A DNA stretch of 64,000 nucleotides from Erwinia sp. S63 (GTDB lineage: Bacteria > Pseudomonadota > Gammaproteobacteria > Enterobacterales > Enterobacteriaceae): assembly GCF_016625195.1 (NCBI RefSeq), contig NZ_JACVUP010000011.1, forward strand, positions 167,884-231,883, read 5' to 3'. Position 1 is the first letter of the stretch. Every line of letters starts with the position of its first letter. The position numbers and the translations under genes were made by a program. Shown one piece after another: positions 17,487 to 26,409 of this stretch. The notes below the pieces were generated by a model. That model saw nothing but the letters and a program-made list of their open reading frames with translations, ran no database searches and was not told the DNA's origin.

Positions 17487-18839
17487 ATGGAAAATACATC
17501 TGCACGTGGCCGTGACGCCGCGCCAACATCCGCCGTCGATGGACAAGACTTTGTCCCGGCACGCGGTGACGTGGTGCGCTCACCGCGCATTAAAAAGATT
17601 CAGGTTACCGCCATGTTGCTGCTGCTGTTTGCGGCCATTATCAACTATCTCGACCGTAGCTCACTGTCGGTGGCCAATATGACCATTCGCGGTGAGCTGG
17701 GCTTATCGGCCACCGAGATTGGCGTGTTGCTATCGGCGTTCTCGCTGGCTTACGGCTTAGCGCAGTTGCCTTGTGGTGCGCTGCTGGATCGTAAAGGGCC
17801 GCGCATCATGCTGGCGCTCGGTATGTTTGTCTGGTCACTGTTCCAGGCCGCTGCCGGTCTGGTGCATAACTTCACCCAGTTTGTGCTGGTACGTATCGGG
17901 CTGGGGATCGGTGAAGCGCCGATGAACCCGTGCGGCGTCAAAGTGATCAATGACTGGTTCAACATCAAAGATCGCGGCATGCCGATGGGGATGTTTAACG
18001 CCGCGTCGATGATTGGCCTGTCGATTGCGCCACCGATTCTGGCAGCGATGATGCTGGTAATGGGCTGGCGTGGCATGTTCGTGACCATCGGCGTGCTGGG
18101 TATGTTCCTCGCCATTGGCTGGTATCTGATGTACCGCAATCGCGATAACAGCCAGCTGAGCGGCGAAGAGATTCACTATCTGCAGGCGGGCAGCGTGGCA
18201 TCACGCAAAGAGCCGCTGAGCTTTGCCGAGTGGCGCGGTCTGTTCAAGCAACGCACCATGTGGGGCATGATGATTGGCTTCAGCGGCATCAACTACACCG
18301 CTTGGCTCTATATCGCGTGGCTGCCTGGCTATCTGCAATCGACCTACCATCTCGATCTGAAAAGCACCGGTTTGCTGGCGGCGATTCCGTTCCTGTTTGG
18401 TGCCGCGGGCATGTTGCTGAACGGCTATGTGGTGGATGCGCTGGTACGTCGCGGTATGGATGCGGTGAAAGTGCGTAAGGTGTCGATTGTCAGCGGCATG
18501 TTGCTGTCAGCCGCCTTCACCACTATGGTGACACGTGCCACTGATACCACCAGCGCAGTCGCACTGATTGGCATGGCGCTGTTTTGCATCCACTTTGCCG
18601 GCACATCCTGCTGGGGTCTGATCCACGCCAACGTGACGGCACGCATGACAGCATCAGTGGGCAGCATCCAGAACTTCGCCAGCTTTGTGTTTGCCTCGTT
18701 TGCGCCGGTGATCACCGGTTGGGTGCTGGATACCACCAAGTCATTCAGCCTGGCGCTGATGATTTGTGCAGGCGTCACCGTGGTGGGTGCGCTGGCGTAT
18801 CTGCTGCTGGTGCGTAAACCGATTACAGATGGGGTGTAA
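17487..18839 (+). CDS. lgoT: L-galactonate MFS transporter
   Basis: A 450-residue MFS carrier with 12 helices that imports L-galactonate by proton symport. It matches E. coli LgoT (YjjL) closely: INYLDRSSLSVAN in helix 1, GEAPMNPCGVKVINDWFN, GFSGINYTAWLY, and HFAGTSCWGLIH. The charged, Ala-rich N-terminal leader of about 35 residues precedes the first helix. Start at ATG preceded by GGGAGGT. It follows lgoR by 172 bases, so it probably has its own promoter. With lgoD and lgoR it makes a complete uptake-and-oxidation unit. Confidence 0.93.
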   Translation: MENTSARGRDAAPTSAVDGQDFVPARGDVVRSPRIKKIQVTAMLLLLFAAIINYLDRSSLSVANMTIRGELGLSATEIGVLLSAFSLAYGLAQLPCGALLDRKGPRIMLALGMFVWSLFQAAAGLVHNFTQFVLVRIGLGIGEAPMNPCGVKVINDWFNIKDRGMPMGMFNAASMIGLSIAPPILAAMMLVMGWRGMFVTIGVLGMFLAIGWYLMYRNRDNSQLSGEEIHYLQAGSVASRKEPLSFAEWRGLFKQRTMWGMMIGFSGINYTAWLYIAWLPGYLQSTYHLDLKSTGLLAAIPFLFGAAGMLLNGYVVDALVRRGMDAVKVRKVSIVSGMLLSAAFTTMVTRATDTTSAVALIGMALFCIHFAGTSCWGLIHANVTARMTASVGSIQNFASFVFASFAPVITGWVLDTTKSFSLALMICAGVTVVGALAYLLLVRKPITDGV

Positions 18840-18847
18840 GTCGTCAA

Positions 18848-18956
18848 TAGCGCGATAAATCGCACCGCTACGGCAGGGTGCATATCTTTGTAGCGCGATG
18901 AATCGCGCCGCTACGCCAGAGTGCATGTTTTTGTAGCGGCGCAATTTATTGCGCAA
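18848..18956. repeat. REP-like palindromic cluster, family B (three modules)
   Basis: Three successive modules: AGCGCGATAAATCGCACCGC, GTAGCGCGATGAATCGCGCC and GTAGCGGCGCAATTTATTGC, separated by related spacers carrying GTGCAT. Each is a near-palindrome around a central AT-rich core. Located between convergent lgoT and a LysR gene; no gene in the interval. Confidence 0.75.
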
Positions 18957-18993
18957 TCAGTTCGCAGCCGGCTCGTAGCCAGTTCGCCGTCAT

Positions 18994-19902
18994 TTACAGG
19001 GTAAAAAACCGCGTTTCACACTGCCGCGCGATCTCCCACAGCTTATTGCGAATCACCTGTTTTAACTGCAGGGTGGATTGCGATTGTGGCTGATCGCGGC
19101 GGCTGATCAACATCACTTCAAACGGCAGCGGTTGGGCCACCGGCAGCAGTTTTAGCTGGTCGGCATAGCGGCAGGCGGTAAACAGATCCACCACGCCCAC
19201 ACCGCCGCCTGCCAGAACCATATCGGCAATCACCGAATAAGTTTTGATCGACAGTGACACCGCCGGATCCAGGCCTTTATCCCGCAAGGCGCGATGCAAC
19301 ACGCGCCCAAGCGGATCCTGATTCTGCATCATCAGCAGATTATTGGCGCACAGCCACTCCAGCGTGGCGGGTTCGTTATGAGTGTGATGCTGCGGCAACA
19401 ACGCCACCATCGACGATTGAAACAGCGGCTCCGCCAGCAGATCGGCATCCACCTGCTGACCAAATACCAGCGCGAAATCGAGCTGGTTATCCATGATCAT
19501 CTGGCACAGCGTGCTGAAGTGCTCGGTCACCAGCTCCACGCTCACCGATGCCGCCTGTTGCCGCCAGTTCACCAGTGCGGGCGCTAACACCATCTGACCA
19601 AAGGCATGGGCAGCACCGACACGCACCATCTGCCCTTCGCCACGTCGTAGCTGCTCAGTAAGCTGCGTAATGGTCTGCAAACGCTGATAGAGATCTTCCA
19701 CTTCCGGCAGCAAGCGGCGTCCTTCGGCCGTGACCACCATCCCTTGTGCCCGCCGTTCAAACAGCGCAAAACCCAACTGCTGCTCAGCGTGCGTTAAGAC
19801 GCGGCTGACATTCGGCTGCGACACATTGAGCAATCGCGCCGCCGCACTGATGCTGCCGGTCTGAACTATCGCCTGAAAAACCTCAATGTGTCGCAATCGC
19901 AT
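18994..19902 (-). CDS. LysR family regulator linked to the dipeptidase/peptide-transport locus
   Basis: A 302-residue LysR regulator: helix-turn-helix GSISAAARLLNVSQPNVSRVL then LGFALFERRAQGMVVTAEG, and a substrate-binding-like effector domain containing ALVFGQQVD and VLAGGGVGVVDLF. Its start lies only two bases after the stop of the M19 dipeptidase gene on the same strand, so the two form an operon. It resembles regulators of amino-acid or opine catabolism (NocR/DSD-like). Inference: it regulates the dipeptidase and the divergent peptide importer. Confidence 0.87.
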   Translation of the reverse strand: MRLRHIEVFQAIVQTGSISAAARLLNVSQPNVSRVLTHAEQQLGFALFERRAQGMVVTAEGRRLLPEVEDLYQRLQTITQLTEQLRRGEGQMVRVGAAHAFGQMVLAPALVNWRQQAASVSVELVTEHFSTLCQMIMDNQLDFALVFGQQVDADLLAEPLFQSSMVALLPQHHTHNEPATLEWLCANNLLMMQNQDPLGRVLHRALRDKGLDPAVSLSIKTYSVIADMVLAGGGVGVVDLFTACRYADQLKLLPVAQPLPFEVMLISRRDQPQSQSTLQLKQVIRNKLWEIARQCETRFFTL

Positions 19903-19904
19903 AA

Positions 19905-20954
19905 TTACTCGCCCCAGGTCGCTTCGAGCACGCGCAGCCAGTTGCCGTGGCAGATTTTTTCCAGCAGTTCGCGCGAATAACCACGTGCCGCCAGCGCGTT
20001 GACCACCAGCGGGAAACCGGCCACGTCTTTCATGTCGCCTGGCATGGTGGCGCCATCCAGATCGGAGCCGAAACCGACGCCATCTTCCCCCACTTTTTCC
20101 AGCAGGTATTCCACGTGTTGCACGATGGCATCCACGGTGGTCGGCGCATGACGATCGCCATCTTCACGCAGGAACGGCACGGCGAAATTCACGCCGACAA
20201 AGCCGTGGGTTTCCTTGATCGCCGCCAGTTGGCGATCGGTGAGATTGCGCGACTGCGCGCTAATCACGTGGGCATTGGAGTGGCTCGCCACCAGCGGCGC
20301 ATCGCTGATCTCGGCCGTGTGCCAGAAGCCCTTCTCATCCATGTGCGACAGGTCAACCATGATGCGGCGCTGATTACAGTCACGCACCAGCTGTTTACCC
20401 GCTGCGGTTAAGCCGTTGCCGACATCCGGCGATGACGGATACAGGAACGGCACGCCCTCACCAAATTGATTCGGGCGACTCCACAGTGGCCCCAGCGTAC
20501 GAAGACCGCTGGCATACAGGATATCCAGTAGCTCGCCGTTGGTATCCAGCGCTTCCGCCCCTTCCACGTGCATCACCACCGCCAGCACGCCCCTGGCCAT
20601 GCAGTCGCGAATATCGCGCACGCTGCGGCAAATTTTCACTTGCCCCTCAGAGGCCTGTTCGATGCGCAGCAGCAACGCCAGCATCGAAAAAGTGGCATCA
20701 CGCGCAGCGCCAATAATTTCCTGAGGAAAATCTGAGAGGTCTGGCGCACTTCTTGCAATCAGAGGGTGAGACGGCACCCAGGTGGCAAATATCCCACCTA
20801 CCATATTGCCTTGACGGATACGCGGCAGGTCCATCTGACCGCGTCCAGTGCCCTGCAGGAAGGCCTGCACCGCGTTGGGTTGATGGTGTTGCCAGAGTTT
20901 ATTGAGCACATCGTTGTGACCGTCAAAGACCGGAATGTTGAAGATGTCAGACAT
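19905..20954 (-). CDS. M19 family dipeptidase (membrane/renal dipeptidase type)
   Basis: A 349-residue zinc dipeptidase. The binuclear metal motifs of family M19 are visible: HxD (His13, Asp15) in DGHNDV, Glu in VMHVEGAEAL, His in MVDLSHMDE, and His in LVASHSNAHV. The late GFGSDLDG loop also fits. M19 enzymes hydrolyse dipeptides, typically with a D-amino acid tolerated or preferred at the C-terminal side. No signal peptide, so it acts in the cytoplasm on imported peptides. It is divergent from the peptide ABC importer at 21154. The start (MSDIF) is chosen by homology; the ribosome site is weak. Confidence 0.9.
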   Translation of the reverse strand: MSDIFNIPVFDGHNDVLNKLWQHHQPNAVQAFLQGTGRGQMDLPRIRQGNMVGGIFATWVPSHPLIARSAPDLSDFPQEIIGAARDATFSMLALLLRIEQASEGQVKICRSVRDIRDCMARGVLAVVMHVEGAEALDTNGELLDILYASGLRTLGPLWSRPNQFGEGVPFLYPSSPDVGNGLTAAGKQLVRDCNQRRIMVDLSHMDEKGFWHTAEISDAPLVASHSNAHVISAQSRNLTDRQLAAIKETHGFVGVNFAVPFLREDGDRHAPTTVDAIVQHVEYLLEKVGEDGVGFGSDLDGATMPGDMKDVAGFPLVVNALAARGYSRELLEKICHGNWLRVLEATWGE

Positions 20955-21153
20955 GTTGTATCGATTCCATGTTCGGGAGAAAGCGCAAGTTCTGCCTGCT
21001 GACGGGGCAAATCGCACCAAAAAGAGGCAAGGCTTCACGCATGAAACAAATGACTTAATCCCATTATTAATCCTCTCGCACAGCGGGAAAGTCAAGACAA
21101 AAAACAGCAAAATAACTAAATTTAATTTTAATAATCAATAACTTGGAGTTGTC

Positions 21154-22749
21154 ATGGTAACCAGAAGACGTTTTCTCGCAGGATGCGCCGCCGTCCCTGC
21201 TTTTTCCTATCTGAGTCTCAATACCGCCTTCGCTGATACGCCACCGAGTATGTTCGTGATGGCGATGCAGCTGGACAACATCACCAGCCTCGATCCCCAT
21301 GAAAGCTTTGAAGCCACCGGCGGCCAGATTTGCGGCAACATGTATCAGCGCCTGGTCACGCCGGACCCACAGAAAGCCGATAAAGTGATTGGCCAGCTGG
21401 CGAAGAGCTGGGATGTGAGCAGCGATAACAGCACCTACACCTTCCATCTCGATCCGGCAGCCAAATTCGCCGACGGCACGCCGCTGACGGCGGAAGATGT
21501 AGCCTACTCAATTGAGCGCATCGTTAAACTGGATAAAAGCCCGGCGTTTATCATCAACCAGTTTGGCTTTACTAAAGACAATGTCACCCAACTGGTGACC
21601 GCGAAAGATGCGCATACCGTGGAGATGAAACTCGGCGCGCCAGCAGCAGAAACCTTCCTGCTGTATTGCCTCTCCGCCACCGTCGGCAGCATCGTGTCGA
21701 AGAAGGCCTGTGAAGCCAATCAGCAGAACAACGATTTCGGCAATGCGTGGCTGAAGCAGCACAGTGCCGGTTCGGGTGCCTTCACCCTGCGCACCTGGAA
21801 AGCCAGTGAAACGGTGATCCTGGAACTGAGCCCGCTGTATGCCGATAAGAGCAAAATTAAACGCGTGATCCTGAAGCACATCACCGATCCGGCCGCTCAG
21901 GCGCTGATGGTGAAGAAAGGCGACGTGGATGCCGCCTACGATCTCACCACCGAGCAGTTGTTGCAGGTGAAGAACGACAGCAACGTGTCGCTGGTGAATC
22001 AGTCGCTGTCAGCCATCATGCTGATGTCGTGCAACACCAACAATGAATACCTGAAAAAGCCGCAGGTGTGGCAAGCTCTGAAGTGGGCGCTGGATTACGA
22101 CAGCATCCAGAAAAACATCCTGTCGATGAGCTTTATTACCCATCAAAGCTTCCTGCCGAGCGGCTTCCCGGCAGCGCTGGATGACACGCCATTCCATAAA
22201 GATGTGGCGAAAGCCAAGTCGCTGCTGGCGGAAGCGGGTTATCCAGATGGATTCGAGATCACCCTCGACCACTACTCGATGCAGCCGTATCCCGATATCG
22301 CTCAGGCGATCCAGACCCAGTTGGGCGCGATTGGCATCAAAGTGTCGTTAATTGCCGCCGAAAACCGTCAGGTGTTGACCAAAATGCGTGCGCGTCAGCA
22401 TCAGTTGGCCCTGACCGTATGGGGCGCGGACTATTTCGATCCGAACTCCAACACCGAAGCCTTCTGTGTGAATACCGACAACAGCGAAAATGCCCGCAGC
22501 CGCACGCTGGCATGGCGCTGCAGCTGGTCAGATGAAGAGTTCAACAAGCTGACCGAGCAGGCACTGCATGAGCCGGATCCGGCGAAACGTATTGCCCTCT
22601 ATCAGCAGATTCAGCAGTTGGGCCGTGAGAAAAGTCCGTTCATCTTCATGATGCAGAAGACCAAGAATGTCGCCTGCGGCAAAAACATCGCTGATGTGCA
22701 CATGACCGTGCTGGAGCAATGGCCATACGATCAGGTGAAAAAAGCCTGA
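21154..22749 (+). CDS. Peptide-binding protein of an ABC importer, with Tat-type signal
   Basis: A 531-residue SBP_bac_5 (DppA/OppA-type) periplasmic binding protein. The N terminus MVTRRRFLAG has a twin-arginine motif (TRRRFLA), then a hydrophobic segment and AFA cleavage near residue 27, so export by Tat is likely. Family marks include SLDPHESFEATGGQICGNMYQRL, FHLDPAAKFADGTPLTAEDV and WGADYFDPNSN. First gene of an operon with two permeases, two ATPases and a D-aminopeptidase. Divergent from the M19 dipeptidase. RBS TTGGAG. Ligand is presumably a short peptide; the local enzymes suggest D-residue content. Confidence 0.9.
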   Translation: MVTRRRFLAGCAAVPAFSYLSLNTAFADTPPSMFVMAMQLDNITSLDPHESFEATGGQICGNMYQRLVTPDPQKADKVIGQLAKSWDVSSDNSTYTFHLDPAAKFADGTPLTAEDVAYSIERIVKLDKSPAFIINQFGFTKDNVTQLVTAKDAHTVEMKLGAPAAETFLLYCLSATVGSIVSKKACEANQQNNDFGNAWLKQHSAGSGAFTLRTWKASETVILELSPLYADKSKIKRVILKHITDPAAQALMVKKGDVDAAYDLTTEQLLQVKNDSNVSLVNQSLSAIMLMSCNTNNEYLKKPQVWQALKWALDYDSIQKNILSMSFITHQSFLPSGFPAALDDTPFHKDVAKAKSLLAEAGYPDGFEITLDHYSMQPYPDIAQAIQTQLGAIGIKVSLIAAENRQVLTKMRARQHQLALTVWGADYFDPNSNTEAFCVNTDNSENARSRTLAWRCSWSDEEFNKLTEQALHEPDPAKRIALYQQIQQLGREKSPFIFMMQKTKNVACGKNIADVHMTVLEQWPYDQVKKA

Positions 22750-23759
22750 TGCCTTTACTGAAGAAAATCGTCAGCACCCTGGGAAGCCTGGTGCTGACGC
22801 TGTTTGGTCTGTCGGTATTGACCTTCTTTATTGGTCGAGTGATGCCCACCGATCCGGTGCTGGCGGCGGTGGGCGATAACGCACCGCAGTCCGTGGTGGA
22901 TCGCGTGCGTATCGAAATGGGGCTGGATCAGCCCCTCTACATTCAGTTCGGCCACTACCTCAATCAACTGCTGCACGGCGATCTCGGGAAATCGGTTCTC
23001 ACCTCGAACCCGGTGACCACCGATATTGCGCGCTTCTTCCCAGCGACCATGGAACTGGCGACTGCAGCGATTATCATCGCTGCGCTGGTCGGTATTCCCC
23101 TAGGCGTCTGGGCGGCGGTGCGGCAAAGTTCGTGGGTCGATCAGACCATTCGCGTGGTGTGCCTCGCAGGGCACTCATTGCCGGTGTTTGTGCTGGCGCT
23201 GCTGAGCCTGCTGGTGTTCTACGCCGTGCTCGGCATTGCGCCCGGCCCAGGGCGGCAGGACATCATCTGGCAGGATATGGTGCCGCAGGTCACCGGCTTT
23301 CTCACCATCGACTCACTGCTCGCCGGTGAAACGGACGCCTTCTGGGATGCGCTGGCACATATGGCGCAGCCGGTATTGATCCTTGCCTACTTCAGCATGG
23401 CCTACATCACGCGTATGACGCGCACTTTCATGCTGAACGCCTTGAGCGGTGAGTTCGTGATCACCGCGCGTGCGAAAGGGCTGTCATCGCGCCGGGTGAT
23501 CTGGCGGCATGCCTTTCCGACCGTGGCGGTGCAGCTGGTGACGGTGCTGGCGCTAACCTACGCCGGATTGCTGGAGGGCGCGGTCGTCACCGAAAACGTC
23601 TTCTCCTGGCCCGGCCTCGGCCAGTATCTCACCACCTCGCTGATGAACGCCGACATGAACCCGGTGGTCGGTGCCACGCTGCTGGTCGGCACCGTATATG
23701 TGCTGCTCAATCTGCTGGCTGACCTTCTCTATCGACTTTGGGACCCACGCGTAAAATGA
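22749..23759 (+). CDS. Peptide ABC importer permease 1 (DppB type)
   Basis: A 336-residue inner-membrane permease with six helices. The EAA loop is seen as ITARAKGLSSRRVIWRHAF, and the C-terminal block ENVFSWPGLGQYL is typical of DppB/GsiC-type subunits. The start overlaps the stop of the binding-protein gene (TGATG). A longer periplasmic insert than in DppB occurs around residues 160-200 (PGPGRQDIIWQDMVPQVTG). Confidence 0.92.
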   Translation: MPLLKKIVSTLGSLVLTLFGLSVLTFFIGRVMPTDPVLAAVGDNAPQSVVDRVRIEMGLDQPLYIQFGHYLNQLLHGDLGKSVLTSNPVTTDIARFFPATMELATAAIIIAALVGIPLGVWAAVRQSSWVDQTIRVVCLAGHSLPVFVLALLSLLVFYAVLGIAPGPGRQDIIWQDMVPQVTGFLTIDSLLAGETDAFWDALAHMAQPVLILAYFSMAYITRMTRTFMLNALSGEFVITARAKGLSSRRVIWRHAFPTVAVQLVTVLALTYAGLLEGAVVTENVFSWPGLGQYLTTSLMNADMNPVVGATLLVGTVYVLLNLLADLLYRLWDPRVK

Positions 23760-24655
23760 TCTTCTTCTCTCGTGACTGGCTGCTGGACGATACGCCAGCC
23801 AATCGCCGTCAGGCGGTGTGGGGCCGACGCTATCGTTTGTGGCTCAGCCTGCGCAGCAACCCGCTGGCAATGGCCGGATTGGCGGTCATCGCCGTCATGC
23901 TATTACTGGCGCTGTTTGCCCCGTGGCTAACGCCGTTTGACCCTGGCACACAGCATCTGGAAAACCGTCTGGCAGCTCCTTCTGTCGCACACTGGCTCGG
24001 CACTGATGAACTCGGCCGCGATGTCTGGACGCGCATTATCTATGGCGGACGCACCACGCTTGGCATGGTGATCGCCGTGGTGCTGCTCACCGCCCCGCTC
24101 GGCCTGCTCATTGGTTGTATCGCGGGCTACGCGGGTGGGATTGTGGATAAGACGCTGATGCGTATTACTGACATCTTCCTCGCCTTCCCGCGTTTGATTC
24201 TGGCGCTGGCGTTTGTGGCCGCGCTGAAACCCGGTGTGGAGAGCGCGATTCTGGCGATTGCCTTAACCGCCTGGCCGCCTTATGCGCGTCTGGCGCGTGC
24301 CGAAACCATGCAGTTCCGCCACAGCGATTTTATCGCCGCCAGCCGACTCACCGGCGCATCGCCGTTACGCATTATCCTGCGCCACATCATGCCGCTATGC
24401 GTGCCGAGCCTGATTGTGCGCGTCACGCTGGATATGAGTTCCATCATCATCACCGCTGCCAGCCTTGGCTTCCTGGGCATGGGCGCGCAACCGCCTTCGC
24501 CTGAATGGGGCACCATGATTGCTACCGCGCGCCGCTTCCTGTTCAGCGAATGGTGGGTGCCGCTGATGCCGTGTATTGCCATCTTCCTGACCTCACTGGC
24601 ATTTAACTTTCTCGGCGACGGTCTGCGCGACGTGCTGGATCCTAAGGAGCGCTAA
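23756..24655 (+). CDS. Peptide ABC importer permease 2 (DppC type)
   Basis: A 299-residue permease of the DppC/GsiD type. Family marks are HWLGTDELGRDVWTRIIYGGR near residue 80, the EAA loop IAASRLTGASPLRIILRHIMP, and the terminal NFLGDGLRDVLDPKER. Start overlaps the upstream stop (ATGA), and the ATPase gene starts directly after its own stop codon. Together with the preceding permease it makes the membrane channel. Confidence 0.93.
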   Translation: MIFFSRDWLLDDTPANRRQAVWGRRYRLWLSLRSNPLAMAGLAVIAVMLLLALFAPWLTPFDPGTQHLENRLAAPSVAHWLGTDELGRDVWTRIIYGGRTTLGMVIAVVLLTAPLGLLIGCIAGYAGGIVDKTLMRITDIFLAFPRLILALAFVAALKPGVESAILAIALTAWPPYARLARAETMQFRHSDFIAASRLTGASPLRIILRHIMPLCVPSLIVRVTLDMSSIIITAASLGFLGMGAQPPSPEWGTMIATARRFLFSEWWVPLMPCIAIFLTSLAFNFLGDGLRDVLDPKER

Positions 24656-25483
24656 ATGCTGGTGGAAATTGAAAACCTGCGCATTGCCTTTCGCAGTCGC
24701 ACAGAGACCTTTGAAGCGGTACGCGGCGTGAGTTTCAGCGTTGGGCGCGAGAAGTTTGCCATTGTTGGCGAGAGCGGATCGGGCAAGTCGCTGACCGCAC
24801 GCTGTTTGATGCAGCTCCTGCCAGGCAATGCCGAGGTGACCGCCGACGTGTTGCGTTTTGACGGTATCGATCTGCGCGGCGCCAGTGAAAAAGTGCTGCG
24901 TCAGATTCGCGGCAAACGCGTGGGCTTCATCCTGCAGGACCCGAAATATTCGCTTAATCCGGTAATGACCATTGGGCAGCAGATTGCCGAAGCCTGGCGA
25001 GAGCACAAAGGTGGCAGCCGTAAAGCGGCGATGCTGGCGGCGATTGATCTGCTGGAGCAGGTGAAAATTCGTGATGCTGCCGCCGTGGCCAAACGCTATC
25101 CGCATGAGGTTTCCGGCGGGATGGGCCAGCGCGTGATGATTGCCATGATGCTGGCACCGGATCCGGAACTGCTGATCGCCGATGAACCCACCAGCGCGCT
25201 GGATGCCACGGTGCAGGCGGAGATCCTCAAGCTGATTGACGATCTGGTTTCCGCGCGCGGCATGGGGTTGATCCTGATCAGTCACGATCTGCCGCTGGTC
25301 TCGCACTTTTGCGATCGCGTAGCGGTGATGTATGCCGGGCGCATTGTCGAGTTGCTGGAGGCGGGGCAACTGCAGCAGGCGCAGCATCCGTATACGCGCG
25401 GCTTGCTGGCCTGTTTGCCGTCGTTAAAACATCCGCGCGAGCGTTTACCGGTATTACAGCGCGATGCGGCGTGGCGGGAATAG
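24656..25483 (+). CDS. Peptide ABC importer ATPase 1 (DppD type)
   Basis: A 275-residue ATPase. Walker A is GESGSGKS at about 39-46, the signature is VSGGMGQR, Walker B is [12 protein letters not shown], and the H-loop histidine is in [10 protein letters not shown]. The C-terminal peptide-transporter motif [14 protein letters not shown] is present. It starts immediately after the permease stop. Shorter at the C terminus than E. coli DppD (327), with no cysteine cluster visible. Confidence 0.92.
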   Translation: MLVEIENLRIAFRSRTETFEAVRGVSFSVGREKFAIVGESGSGKSLTARCLMQLLPGNAEVTADVLRFDGIDLRGASEKVLRQIRGKRVGFILQDPKYSLNPVMTIGQQIAEAWREHKGGSRKAAMLAAIDLLEQVKIRDAAAVAKRYPHEVSGGMGQRVMIAMMLAPDPELLIADEPTSALDATVQAEILKLIDDLVSARGMGLILISHDLPLVSHFCDRVAVMYAGRIVELLEAGQLQQAQHPYTRGLLACLPSLKHPRERLPVLQRDAAWRE

Positions 25484-25569
25484 CGCAATGCCCATCAACG
25501 CGGTTGTCCAACTCTACGCCCGCTGGATACGTACCGTTCAACGAACGCACAGAATTTACAGGCAGCTTC

Positions 25570-26310
25570 ATGATTGAAATCGATAATCTGCGCATCGCCT
25601 TTGGTGCGCATCAGGTAGTGAAAGGCGTCAGCTTCGCGGTCGCCAACGGTGAAAGCTTTGGCATGGTCGGCGAAAGTGGTTCAGGTAAATCCACCATTCT
25701 GCGCGCCCTCGCCGGACTCAATGCTGAGTGGCAAGGCAGCATGAAATTTGGCGGCATGGAACTGGGCGCCAAACGCAGCCGCGCGTTCTATCGCCAGGTA
25801 CAGATGGTGTTTCAGGATCCGTTTGGTTCGCTGCATCCCCGTCAGACCATCGACCGCATCTTGCATGAGCCGCTGCTGGTGCATCAGCTGGATCGCGCGG
25901 AACAGCGCATCAGCCAGGCGCTGAGCGAGGTCGGCTTACCCGCTGCGGTTCGTTTCCGTTATCCGCATCAGCTTTCCGGCGGTCAGCGTCAGCGCGTGGC
26001 GATTGCCCGCGCGTTGATTGCCGAACCGGAAGTGCTGCTGCTGGATGAGCCCACGTCGGCGCTGGATGTCTCAGTGCAGGCCGAAATCCTGAATTTACTC
26101 AGCGATCTACGCAGTGAACGCAAACTCACCTACATTATGGTGACGCATAACCTCGCGGTGGTGACGCATCTGTGCCAGCGCATCGGGGTGATGCAGCAGG
26201 GTGAGATGGTGGAGCAGCTGAGCGCGGAGGATTTACGCGCGCGGCGCATCCAGCATCCGCATACCGCTCAACTGTTTGATCTCAGCATGACGCTGGAGGA
26301 ACCGGCATGA
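25570..26310 (+). CDS. Peptide ABC importer ATPase 2 (DppF type)
   Basis: A 246-residue ATPase: Walker [10 protein letters not shown], signature LSGGQRQR, Walker [13 protein letters not shown]-loop MVTHNLAV. It ends about 80 residues earlier than DppF. The start at 25570 (MIEIDNLRIAF) is the homologous one and leaves an 86-base gap after the first ATPase gene, the only real gap in this operon. Its final codons (LFDLSMTLEEPA) are copied in the following 74-base tandem duplication. Confidence 0.9.
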   Translation: MIEIDNLRIAFGAHQVVKGVSFAVANGESFGMVGESGSGKSTILRALAGLNAEWQGSMKFGGMELGAKRSRAFYRQVQMVFQDPFGSLHPRQTIDRILHEPLLVHQLDRAEQRISQALSEVGLPAAVRFRYPHQLSGGQRQRVAIARALIAEPEVLLLDEPTSALDVSVQAEILNLLSDLRSERKLTYIMVTHNLAVVTHLCQRIGVMQQGEMVEQLSAEDLRARRIQHPHTAQLFDLSMTLEEPA

Positions 26311-26409
26311 CCGCGAACTGGCAACAGTCTGCTGATATCGCACCACTTTTCGATCTCAGCATGACGCTGGAGGAACCAGTATGACCGCGAACTGGCAACA
26401 GGCCGCCGA
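26262..26409 (+). repeat. 74-base tandem duplication spanning a gene junction
   Basis: Two copies, about 26262-26335 and 26336-26409, offset by exactly 74 bases. The nearly identical core is CTCAGCATGACGCTGGAGGA followed by ACC and, after two variable bases, ATGACCGCGAACTGGCAACA. Each copy contains the end of the ATPase frame fused to the start of the D-aminopeptidase frame. Flanking parts of the copies have diverged but still encode similar residues. Confidence 0.9.
26307..26384 (+). CDS. Chimeric 25-codon mini-ORF created by the tandem duplication
   Basis: This frame begins with the first seven codons of the D-aminopeptidase (MTANWQQ), continues SADIAPLF, and ends with the last ATPase residues (DLSMTLEEPV). 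Its ATG overlaps the ATPase stop (ATGA), and its stop overlaps the real aminopeptidase ATG (ATGA) in the same manner. It could be translated and relay ribosomes from one gene to the next. A functional peptide is not claimed. Confidence 0.45.
   Translation: MTANWQQSADIAPLFDLSMTLEEPV

Noticed and set aside
21154..21240. Lipobox-like LAGC in the peptide-binding protein signal
   Set aside because: The cysteine comes directly after the arginines, before any hydrophobic core, so lipoprotein processing there is implausible; a Tat signal fits better.
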